From Acidimicrobiaceae bacterium (GTDB lineage: Bacteria; Actinomycetota; Acidimicrobiia; Acidimicrobiales; Aldehydirespiratoraceae): a stretch of DNA of 6,668 nucleotides. Every line of letters starts with the position of its first letter. Positions within the stretch are counted from its first letter, which is position 1. Below, in pieces: positions 1 to 5,153 of this stretch. The translations under genes were made by a program, and so were the position numbers. Under the pieces are notes generated by a model that ran no database searches, had not been told where the DNA came from, and was given only the letters and a program-made list of their open reading frames with translations. The DNA is taken from the NCBI GenBank assembly GCA_009840695.1, contig VXNG01000245.1:1-6668 (forward strand). The letters are read 5' to 3'.

Positions 1-349
1 GGTGCTGCTGGCCGCGCCCACCGCGCCCGACGAGCGCCTGCCCAGGATCTGCGCGCGGTCCCGCGGCTTCGTGTACGGCGTGGGCCTGATGGGAATCACC
101 GGAGTCCGCGAGGAGCTGGCTGCCAGCGCCACGGCCACCGCGGCCCGCCTCAAGGCGGTCACCGACCGGCCCGTGCTGGTAGGGGTGGGGGTGGGCACAC
201 CGGCCCAGGCCGCCGAGGTATGTGAGGTGGCCGACGGGGCGGTGGTCGGCTCGGCCATCGTCACCCGGATGCTGGAGGGCGCCGGACCGGAGGGTGTGGC
301 CGCCCTGGTGGCCGACTTCCGCGCCGCCCTAGACGCGGCTCACAGCTGA
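1..349 (+). CDS. trpA: Tryptophan synthase alpha chain, C-terminal part (5' end outside window)
   Basis: This is the last ~116 codons of the alpha subunit of tryptophan synthase, which cleaves indole-3-glycerol phosphate to indole and glyceraldehyde-3-phosphate and passes indole to TrpB. Family signatures seen in order are LLAAPTAPDERLP, then GFVYGVGLMGITGVRE (the loop and strand near the substrate phosphate), then VLVGVGVGTPAQAAEV and ADGAVVGSAIV (the phosphate-binding end of the TIM barrel), then a final amphipathic helix before TGA. The frame is open to the left edge, so the first GTG in the window is internal and not a start. The next gene begins 23 bp after the stop on the same strand, so read-through transcription is likely. 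No terminator hairpin is visible in the gap. The trpA assignment is secure; the rest of the trp cluster, if present, lies outside the window. Confidence 0.95.
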   Translation, partial: VLLAAPTAPDERLPRICARSRGFVYGVGLMGITGVREELAASATATAARLKAVTDRPVLVGVGVGTPAQAAEVCEVADGAVVGSAIVTRMLEGAGPEGVAALVADFRAALDAAHS

Positions 350-372
350 TCCTGTAGACGTAGGGTCTGGCC

Positions 373-2052
373 ATGGCTCGGCGGACCCGGATGATGGATC
401 ACGACCTGATCGTGGTGGGCGGGGGAGCCGCCGGACTGGGTGCGATCAGGGCGGCGTTGTGGGCCGGAGCCGATGTGGCCCTGATCACCGACTCGGCGCC
501 GGGCGGTGACTGCACGTTCACCGGCTGCGTGCCCTCCAAGACGCTGCTGGCCGCAGCCCGCGACGGCCTGGGCTTCGCCGATGCCATGGCCCGGGTGCGC
601 TCGACCGTCGCACACATCGCAGCCACCGAGTCGGTCGAAGCACTGCAGAACGAGGGAGTGACGGTTATCCAGGGCCGGGCCCGGCTGGTCACCCACGACA
701 CGGTGGCGGTGGGGGACAGGCGCATCACGGCGCCCCGCATCGTGCTGGCCACCGGCTCGCGGCCGGCGCTGCCCGACGACGTACCAGGCCTGACCGAGGC
801 CCAGCCGCTCACCAACGAGACCGTCTTCGACCTCACCGAGGCACCCGAGTCTCTGGGCATCATCGGCGGCGGCGCCACCGGCTGCGAACTCGCTCAAGCC
901 TTCGCGCTACTCGGAGTGGAGGTGACCCTGTTCGAGTACCAGCAGCAACTGTTGCCCGGCGAGGAGCCCGAGGCGGCGGCGACGGTGAGAGCGGCTCTCC
1001 AGGCCGACGGGGTGAGAGTGCTGCGCTGCACACGCGTGGCCAGGGTGGCGCCGACCGGGCTGGACTCTGACGGCGGCCGGCCGTACTCGCTCGTCTACCG
1101 GCTAGCCCGCTCGCGCGGGATAGGCGGGCGTGTCACGGTTGACCGCCTGCTGGTGGCCACCGGCCGGTCGCCGGCAACCGAAGGGCTGGGACTCACCGAG
1201 ATGAAGCTCAAACTCGGCGAGTGGAGCGGCCATGTCCTCACCGACGAGCGGCTCGAGACGTCGGTCAGGGGCATCTACGCGGCAGGCGACGTCGCCGCCT
1301 GGCGGCTGCGACGCCCCAGCCGGGCGAGAGTCCGACCGCCGGCCCTGTTCACCATCGACAAGATCGATGAGCAGCGCCCTCCCCGCCGAGAGTTGCTGCA
1401 CCGAGCCCGGCGGGGCGCGTACCCGGCGACGAGACGCAAGTACGCGTTCACGGTCGCTAGCCCGATAGAGGCCACCGGCCCTCCCCGGGCACTGCTTCGA
1501 CGAGACCGGCGCATGCTGAGGCGTGAACGGGCGCGCTGGCGCCGCCAGCGGCAACACCATGCGGCCCTGAACCTGTCGCACGCGGCCGACGAGATGGGCC
1601 GGGTCGCGGCTGGCAACGCCCTGGGCCAGGGACTGCGGGGCCGGTTCCGGGGCGACCTCGTGCCCAGAGTGGTGTTCACCGACCCCGAGGTCGCATCAGT
1701 GGGGCTTACCCCGACGTTCGCGCCGCCGGGCAGCCGGGTGGCCTACCTGCCGCTGGCGGAGGTGGACCGGGCCGTCACCGACGGCCGCACCAACGGCTTC
1801 CTCGCCATCGTGGCCGGACCGCGGCGCCTGCTGCGCAACGCGGGCGGAGGCCGCATCCTGGGGGCCACCATCGTCGCGCCCCGGGCCGGTGAGATGATTT
1901 CCGAAGTCGTGCTGGCCATGCGCACCGGGGCCTTCGCCGGGCGCCTGGCTCAGACGTCACACGCCTACCCGACCTGGTCGAACGGTGTCCAGAAGGCCGC
2001 GGCCCAGTTCTTCGGCGAGATCGACGGCCGCCAGGCCCGCCCCGTCGGCTAG
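373..2052 (+). CDS. FAD/NAD-dependent disulfide oxidoreductase, mercuric-reductase-like, with an in-frame insert
   Basis: Class I pyridine nucleotide-disulfide oxidoreductase, 559 codons. Seen: FAD dinucleotide motif GGGAAG (residues 16-21); redox-active C47-TFTG-C52 in GGDCTFTGCVPSK; NAD motif GGGATG (165-170) followed by Glu188 at the end of the second strand, which favours NADH over NADPH; second FAD motif AAGD (303-306); dimerisation domain from about 397 (LSHAADEMGR, VVFTDPEVASVGLT). The usual catalytic His-Pro-Thr...Glu is here Y532-P-T...N537; Tyr at this position occurs in mercuric reductase. There is no N-terminal metal-binding domain and no C-terminal Cys pair, so true MerA is unlikely and the substrate is unknown. 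Residues ~310-396 are a foreign-looking Arg-rich insert (separate entry); relatives of this family are normally about 460-480 residues. ATG 373 has AGGG eight bases upstream; ATG 391 or 394 would also give a good N-terminus. Confidence 0.85.
   Translation: MARRTRMMDHDLIVVGGGAAGLGAIRAALWAGADVALITDSAPGGDCTFTGCVPSKTLLAAARDGLGFADAMARVRSTVAHIAATESVEALQNEGVTVIQGRARLVTHDTVAVGDRRITAPRIVLATGSRPALPDDVPGLTEAQPLTNETVFDLTEAPESLGIIGGGATGCELAQAFALLGVEVTLFEYQQQLLPGEEPEAAATVRAALQADGVRVLRCTRVARVAPTGLDSDGGRPYSLVYRLARSRGIGGRVTVDRLLVATGRSPATEGLGLTEMKLKLGEWSGHVLTDERLETSVRGIYAAGDVAAWRLRRPSRARVRPPALFTIDKIDEQRPPRRELLHRARRGAYPATRRKYAFTVASPIEATGPPRALLRRDRRMLRRERARWRRQRQHHAALNLSHAADEMGRVAAGNALGQGLRGRFRGDLVPRVVFTDPEVASVGLTPTFAPPGSRVAYLPLAEVDRAVTDGRTNGFLAIVAGPRRLLRNAGGGRILGATIVAPRAGEMISEVVLAMRTGAFAGRLAQTSHAYPTWSNGVQKAAAQFFGEIDGRQARPVG
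1294..1566 (+). other. In-frame insert in the oxidoreductase gene, with inverted-repeat ends; possible small element
   Basis: The conserved protein runs up to GIYAAGDVAA and resumes at ALNLSHAADEMGR; in the family these two blocks are nearly adjacent. The ~87 residues between them contain about 26 Arg and have no recognisable fold. They use codons that are scarce elsewhere in the gene (repeated CGA, two AGA, one ATA), and their third positions are less GC-rich by eye. The left edge is an odd palindrome GCCGCC-T-GGCGGC (1294-1306). The right edge has a hairpin CGCTGGC-GCC-GCCAGCG (1534-1550). GCCGCCAGCGGC (1541-1552) is the reverse complement of the left edge apart from one missing base. A further inner hairpin CATCGA-CAAGA-TCGATG lies near 1352-1368. 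The insert has no stop codon in the gene frame. It could be a translated palindromic element, comparable in idea to Rickettsia palindromic elements, or a lineage-specific loop. Exact ends and any target duplication are uncertain. Confidence 0.5.
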
Positions 2053-2798
2053 CTGGTGAGGCCTCCGTCGACGCTGAGGATGGCGCCGTGGATGCCGGGA
2101 CAGTCCTCAGAGGCCACGAAGGCGAACAGCGCGGCGATGTGCTCGGGCCCGCTCATCGGCTTGAAGGCCATCATGCGGCGGATGTAGTGCCGGTCGGGGT
2201 CGTCGACCATCTTGAAGTTCTGTGTCATGGGGGTGTCCACGCCGCCCGGGGCGATGGCGTTGACCCGCACGTAGGTCTTGGCCAACTCCATGGCCAGGGC
2301 TCTGGTCAATTGCACCACCGCGCCCTTGGTGGCGCAGTAGTGGGTTGTGTAGGCCAGTCCCTGAAGCCCGGCGTTGGAGGCGATGTTGACGATGTTGCCG
2401 CCGGAGGCCAGCAGGTGGGGGAGCGCGGCCTGGGTCAGGAAGAACATTCCCTTCACGTTCACGCCGAACATCCGGTCCCAGATCTCCTCGGTGATGTCCT
2501 CCACCCGGTCCTGCCACGAGAGGCCGGCGATGTTGCCCAGCACGTCGATGCGCCCGAGAGCGTCCACGCAGCCGGCCGCGGCCTGCCTGCAGTCGGCGAC
2601 GGAACCCAAGTCGCAGTGCTGCGTCTCCATCCGGCCGCCCGAGCCGGCGACCTCTGCCGCGGTCTCGGCCAGGCCCCCGTCGTTGACGTCCACCCCGAAC
2701 ACAGCCGCACCCTCGGAGGCCAGGCGGATCGCCACCGCTCGTCCCATGCCTGAAGCGGCTCCGGTGATCAGCGCCACCTTGCCGTCGAATCTCCCCAT
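2049..2798 (-). CDS. Short-chain dehydrogenase/reductase (classical SDR), NAD-preferring
   Basis: A complete classical SDR of 249 residues, the usual length, forming one Rossmann domain in the cytoplasm. Seen: cofactor motif TGAASGMG (12-19); Asp37 at the end of the second strand, which favours NAD(H); CDL at 62-64 (adenine contact); NIAG (89-92); and the full catalytic tetrad N114, S141, Y154, K158 (YCATK). After it come VRVNAIAPGGVDTPM and a C-terminal SVDGGLTS typical of the family. The substrate cannot be read from sequence; 3-oxoacyl-ACP reductase-like and alcohol or sugar dehydrogenases share this pattern. GGTGG lies about eight bases before the ATG. The gene follows the alkB-like gene by 45 bp on the same strand and may share its LexA-controlled promoter. 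Its TAG stop shares a CTAG with the stop of the opposing oxidoreductase gene. Confidence 0.9.
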   Translation of the reverse strand: MGRFDGKVALITGAASGMGRAVAIRLASEGAAVFGVDVNDGGLAETAAEVAGSGGRMETQHCDLGSVADCRQAAAGCVDALGRIDVLGNIAGLSWQDRVEDITEEIWDRMFGVNVKGMFFLTQAALPHLLASGGNIVNIASNAGLQGLAYTTHYCATKGAVVQLTRALAMELAKTYVRVNAIAPGGVDTPMTQNFKMVDDPDRHYIRRMMAFKPMSGPEHIAALFAFVASEDCPGIHGAILSVDGGLTS

Positions 2799-2843
2799 GG
2801 ATCTACCACCCGTCCCTTCCCGCGCCGTGTGCAGGCGCGGAGG

Positions 2844-3488
2844 CTACCGGCCGGATCGGGGGGCGGTGCGGCGGAAGGTGACGCTCATGCGGGGCGGGGC
2901 GGCCGCAACCTTGGGGACTGAGTGCTCCCAGTTCTGCTGGCAGGCCCCTCCCATCACCAGCAGGTCGCCCGACGCCAGTGTGAAGGACCGGCTGGGGCCC
3001 CCGCCGGCCGGACGCAGCCGGAACCGCCGGGGGCCTCCCAGCGAGACGATGGCCACCACGGCATCGGCGGGGTCGATCCCGATGCGGTCGCTGTGCCAGG
3101 CGACCGAGTCCTCGCCGCCCCGGTAGTAGTTCACCCACACGGAGTTGAACCCGGCCCGGTAGCGGGCGGCCAGCGCGCCCGCCATGTCGTCGAGCAGCGC
3201 GGGTGCGCCCGGCGAACCCGGCCGGACGAACGCGCCCAGGCGGGGCTCGTCGACCATCTTGGAGTACATGGGACGCTTGGCTCGTGTCCAGCGTAGGCGG
3301 GCCGCCAGAAGCTCCAGCAACTCGTCGCCGCCGCCGAGCCACCTCGGCGACACATCGATCCAGCTGCGGTCGTCGAGATGCAGCCGCTCGACGGCCGCGG
3401 CCGGGTCGAGAGCGGGCCGCCCCTGCGCGAACAAGTCGCCCTGGCGAGGTCCCACCGCGGCGTCGGTGTCCGAACGGGAGATCCTCAC
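2844..3488 (-). CDS. AlkB-family 2-oxoglutarate/Fe(II) dioxygenase, alkylated-base repair
   Basis: Predicted to demethylate N-alkylated bases such as 1-methyladenine and 3-methylcytosine in DNA or RNA, using Fe(II), O2 and 2-oxoglutarate. Seen in the 214-residue product: NYYRGGEDSVAWHSD, with the iron ligands H132 and D134; VVAIVSLGGPRRFRLR, the central strand pair; GDLLVMGGACQQNWEHSVPK, with the third ligand H189; and R200-MSVTF-R206, the two arginines that hold 2-oxoglutarate, with the same six-residue spacing as E. coli AlkB R204/R210. The NYY..G.D....HSD form resembles the AlkB2/AlkB3 type. The N-terminal ~40 residues are variable and probably unstructured. I chose the GTG start because it lies exactly where transcription should begin from the promoter described separately; no ribosome-binding site precedes it. 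The LexA box directly upstream supports a DNA-repair role. Family assignment is firm; substrate is inferred. Confidence 0.92.
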   Translation of the reverse strand: MRISRSDTDAAVGPRQGDLFAQGRPALDPAAAVERLHLDDRSWIDVSPRWLGGGDELLELLAARLRWTRAKRPMYSKMVDEPRLGAFVRPGSPGAPALLDDMAGALAARYRAGFNSVWVNYYRGGEDSVAWHSDRIGIDPADAVVAIVSLGGPRRFRLRPAGGGPSRSFTLASGDLLVMGGACQQNWEHSVPKVAAAPPRMSVTFRRTAPRSGR

Positions 3489-3494
3489 AGAACA

Positions 3495-3523
3495 ACTGTA
3501 GCGAACATATGTTCGCTACACAA
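3495..3523 (-). promoter_or_regulatory. Promoter of the alkB-like gene, probably giving a leaderless transcript
   Basis: Read on the minus strand: -35 TTGTGT (plus-strand 3518-3523), a spacer of exactly 17 bases, then -10 TACAGT (plus-strand 3495-3500). Counting seven bases beyond the -10 lands on the G of the GTG start (3488). The mRNA would then begin at the start codon, which agrees with the absence of a Shine-Dalgarno sequence. The hexamers are only moderately close to consensus (TTG of the -35; 4 of 6 in the -10), but the geometry is right and the LexA palindrome fills the spacer. Confidence 0.65.
3497..3520. promoter_or_regulatory. LexA/SOS box: perfect 24-bp palindrome
   Basis: The core CGAACATATGTTCG (3502-3515) matches the Gram-positive SOS consensus CGAAC-N4-GTTCG at every fixed position. 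The symmetry continues outward without a mismatch to 24 bp. It starts 8 bp upstream of the alkB-like start codon and lies wholly between and across the promoter hexamers, so bound LexA would block polymerase. The adjacent DNA-repair gene makes a chance match unlikely. Confidence 0.92.
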
Positions 3524-3543
3524 AAGGGAGGTGCGCAGCCTCC
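3522..3543 (-). terminator. Possible intrinsic terminator after the yqgE-family gene
   Basis: On the minus strand, GGAGG, a 7-base loop and CCTCC (plus-strand 3527-3543) are followed by C and four T residues. The stem has only five pairs, so this would be a weak terminator. It lies 15 bp past the yqgE stop and just before the alkB promoter; the final T of the T-run also begins the -35 hexamer. It would insulate the SOS-controlled unit from yqgE transcription. Confidence 0.35.
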
Positions 3544-3557
3544 GGGCCGCGGCGCGG

Positions 3558-4106
3558 TCAGTTGTCGGTGGGATTGCGGGGATAGAGGCGCAGGCGCCTC
3601 AGATCTCCCTGCTGGCGAGCGAACACCTGCCACCACAGCTCGTCGGGATCCGCCGAGAACGGGTCGGATCCGTCGAGTTCCAGCACGAACCAGGCATCCT
3701 CGGCTAGTTCGGCCTCGAGCTGTCCCGGCGCCCACGCCGCGTAGCCAGCGAAGATGCGCACCTCGTCCAGACCGCCGATCTCGTCGGGGTTGCGCTCCAG
3801 ATCGACGGTGCCGATCCGCCCGATCACTTGCGACCAGTTGTCATCGGCGTCGTCGAGCGCCACCGACGCCAGCGCTATCACCGAGGACTGGCTCACCGGG
3901 CCTCCGACGAAGACCACACGCGGCGTGCTGACCGCCGTCGCCCAGTCTCCGATGGCGCTGCTGACGGTCAGCTCGCTGGGCCGGTTGAGGACCACGCCCA
4001 GCGCGCCCTCGTCGCTGTGCTCGAGCATCAGCAGCACGGTCTGGCGGAAGTTCGGATCGGACAGACTCGGCGCAGCCACGAGGAGCTTCCCGCGGGTCGA
4101 TTCCAT
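3558..4106 (-). CDS. yqgE: YqgE/AlgH family protein (UPF0301)
   Basis: A small cytoplasmic protein of a widespread family whose biochemical role is not settled; AlgH was named from alginate regulation in Pseudomonas. Family blocks seen from the N-terminus: GKLLVAAPSLSDPNFRQTV, MLEHSDEGALGVVLNRP, VVFVGGPVSQSSVIAL, VRIFAGYAAWAPGQLEAEL, then WFVLELDGSDPFSADPDELWWQVFARQQG near the C-terminus. The frame is open to 4202, but the conserved protein starts at MESTRGKLLV. That ATG has GGAAGA about eight bases upstream and gives 182 residues, the normal length; the upstream extension is Pro/Ser-rich and unlike the family. It is divergent from thiD across a 119-bp gap. A possible weak terminator separates it from the alkB-like gene, so it is probably not part of the SOS unit. 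Confidence 0.93.
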   Translation of the reverse strand: MESTRGKLLVAAPSLSDPNFRQTVLLMLEHSDEGALGVVLNRPSELTVSSAIGDWATAVSTPRVVFVGGPVSQSSVIALASVALDDADDNWSQVIGRIGTVDLERNPDEIGGLDEVRIFAGYAAWAPGQLEAELAEDAWFVLELDGSDPFSADPDELWWQVFARQQGDLRRLRLYPRNPTDN

Positions 4107-4225
4107 TCGTGGGTCTTCCAGGTTGCGGACGGATGGGGAGCGGCACGGTGGCAATCCGGCGACCCCAAGCGGTGGCAGTGCGGCGAGGTGGCTATGTGGC
4201 ACGATCTAGGGTCGTGGTGTCAACC
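4107..4225. promoter_or_regulatory. Divergent intergenic promoter region between yqgE and thiD
   Basis: 119 bp between two divergent starts, so it should hold both promoters. On the minus strand a perfect TTGACA (plus-strand 4218-4223) lies at the thiD start and could be the -35 for yqgE, but no good -10 stands at 17-18 bp. On the plus strand TAGGGT (4207-4212) is a possible -10 for thiD, without a clear -35. An imperfect tandem repeat lies inside the region (separate entry). No riboswitch-like structure was recognised; a TPP riboswitch would need more leader than is available. Confidence 0.45.
4146..4186 (+). repeat. Imperfect direct repeat, two 17-bp copies with a 24-bp period
   Basis: CGGTGGCAATCCGGCGA (4146-4162) recurs as CGGTGGCAGTGCGGCGA (4170-4186), 15 of 17 identical. 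The copies start 24 bp apart, a little over two helical turns, within the yqgE-thiD promoter gap. A further GGTGGC follows at 4187. They may be paired binding sites for a regulator on one face of the DNA, or chance in GC-rich sequence. Confidence 0.4.
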
Positions 4226-5053
4226 ATGCCGCCGGTGCTGCTCACGATAGCCGCTTCGGACCCCCTCGGGGGCGCGGGCGTGCAGGCCGACCTGGCCACC
4301 TTCGCCGCCTTCGGGGTTCACGGCGCCAGCGCTCTCACCGCGGTGACTGCGCAGTCGCTGACCACGGTCACAGCCGTGTCTCCGGTGGGAGTCGAGCTGG
4401 TGGCAGACCAGATCGACTCGGTGGCGTCCTGCATGGGCGTAGCCGGCGCCAAGACGGGACTGCTGCGTCGACGCGAAGTGGTCGAGCTGGTGGCCGGCAG
4501 GGTCGAGCGCGGCGACCTGCCCGCGCCGGTAGTCGATCCGGTCATGGTGGACGGGCGGGGAGTGCTCTTCGTGGGCGACGAGGTGGAGATGGCCTACCGC
4601 GAGCGGCTGTTCCCCCTGGCTCGGGCCATTACGCCCAACCGGCGCGAGGCCGAGTTGCTGGCGGGCACGTCGCTACCCGGCCCCGAGGCGGTGCTGGACT
4701 GCGCCGAGGTGTTCCGGGGGCTCGGATCCGAAGCCGTAGTGGTCACCGGCGGCGCCTTCGACGGCCAGCCCGACGATGTGGTGATCACCGCGGCCGGCGA
4801 CGCCTGGGTGGAGCCAGGCCGCCGCATCCACACCGGAAACGTCAGGGGCAGCGGATGCACGTTCTCAGCCGCCCTGGCCGCCAGCCTGGCTCTAGGACAA
4901 GGCCTGGAAGAAGCAGTGGCCGCCGCAGGCCGCTTCGTGCGCTCAGCTATCAAGACAGCGGCGACATGGTCACTAGACGGCCCCGGCCCCGTATCCCATG
5001 GCGTCCCCGGAGCACCGAGACCGCACCTCCGCGACACGTCAACCCCACATTAG
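4226..5053 (+). CDS. thiD: Hydroxymethylpyrimidine / phosphomethylpyrimidine kinase
   Basis: Phosphorylates HMP and HMP-phosphate to HMP-diphosphate, the pyrimidine half of thiamine. It has a ribokinase-like fold, 275 residues, the usual size. Seen: LLTIAASDPLGGAGVQADLATFAAFGVHG at the N-terminus (substrate site; most relatives read SDSSGGAGIQAD), ALTAVTAQ, VVDPVMVDGRG (104-107 and on), ITPNRREAELLAG (the conserved TPN-x-x-EA block), VVVTGG, and GSGC with C211, the anion-hole and active-site segment. The frame is open back to 4109, but family homology starts at PPVLLTIAASD, so ATG 4226 is chosen. GTG 4217, with AGGG five bases before it, is a real alternative adding three residues. The pyridoxal kinase branch of the same fold is less likely given the full ThiD motif set. 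Its stop codon lies inside an AT-rich palindrome. Confidence 0.92.
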   Translation: MPPVLLTIAASDPLGGAGVQADLATFAAFGVHGASALTAVTAQSLTTVTAVSPVGVELVADQIDSVASCMGVAGAKTGLLRRREVVELVAGRVERGDLPAPVVDPVMVDGRGVLFVGDEVEMAYRERLFPLARAITPNRREAELLAGTSLPGPEAVLDCAEVFRGLGSEAVVVTGGAFDGQPDDVVITAAGDAWVEPGRRIHTGNVRGSGCTFSAALAASLALGQGLEEAVAAAGRFVRSAIKTAATWSLDGPGPVSHGVPGAPRPHLRDTSTPH

Positions 5054-5076
5054 GTAAAGTTTACTTTACATAATGT
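5047..5076. promoter_or_regulatory. AT-rich 30-bp palindrome at the thiD stop; operator or terminator
   Basis: Arms ACATTA (5047-5052) and GTAAAG (5054-5059) mirror CTTTAC (5064-5069) and TAATGT (5071-5076) around TTTA. Only the G5053/A5070 pair fails to match. It is strikingly AT-rich beside its neighbours. As RNA it is a 13-position stem with one mismatch and a 4-base loop, without a clean U-tract, so a terminator would be atypical. As DNA it looks like a dimeric repressor site about 80 bp before the next gene. The regulator is not identified. Confidence 0.55.
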
Positions 5077-5139
5077 AGATTTCCGGCGATAGGGCCGGGC
5101 TAGATGCGCTGCTCTTGTTCGCTGTCCTCGCTAGACGTG

Positions 5140-5145
5140 TAGCTT
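5140..5145 (+). promoter_or_regulatory. Possible -10 element before the last gene
   Basis: TAGCTT fits TANNNT and stands so that transcription would start at about 5152-5154, on the GTG start codon. A TTGTTC at 5115-5120 could be the -35, but the spacer is 19 bases. This is weak evidence alone; it fits the absence of a Shine-Dalgarno sequence before that GTG. Confidence 0.3.
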
Positions 5146-5153
5146 TGTGGGCC

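Noticed and set aside
1106..1119. Hairpin CCCGC-TCGC-GCGGG inside the oxidoreductase gene
   Set aside because: Only five pairs in GC-rich coding sequence, in a normally variable loop of the NAD domain; not distinguishable from chance.
1102..1581. Minus-strand open frames across the oxidoreductase insert (1102-1581, 1275-1679)
   Set aside because: No recognisable motif, and they extend well beyond the insert into clearly coding plus-strand sequence. They are open by composition; no transposase or endonuclease features are present.
3203..3931. Plus-strand open frames across alkB and yqgE (for example 3203-3931, 3754-4209)
   Set aside because: Arg/Pro/Ser-rich shadows of two well-supported minus-strand genes; the 3203-3931 frame also runs through the LexA box and promoter.
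4107..4202. N-terminal extension of the YqgE-family protein to an ATG at 4202
   Set aside because: The extra 32 residues are Pro/Ser-rich, unlike the family, and would use up the promoter gap. ATG 4106 has a Shine-Dalgarno sequence and gives the normal length.
4109..4225. N-terminal extension of ThiD to an ATG at 4109
   Set aside because: Homology to ThiD starts at 4226. The extension would nearly abut the divergent yqgE start and holds the tandem repeat instead of protein-like sequence.
5050..5068. Possible DtxR/IdeR iron box
   Set aside because: It matches TTAGGTTAGGCTAACCTAA at only 13 of 19 positions, and its centre is off the centre of the real palindrome. The similarity comes mainly from the TTAGGT start.
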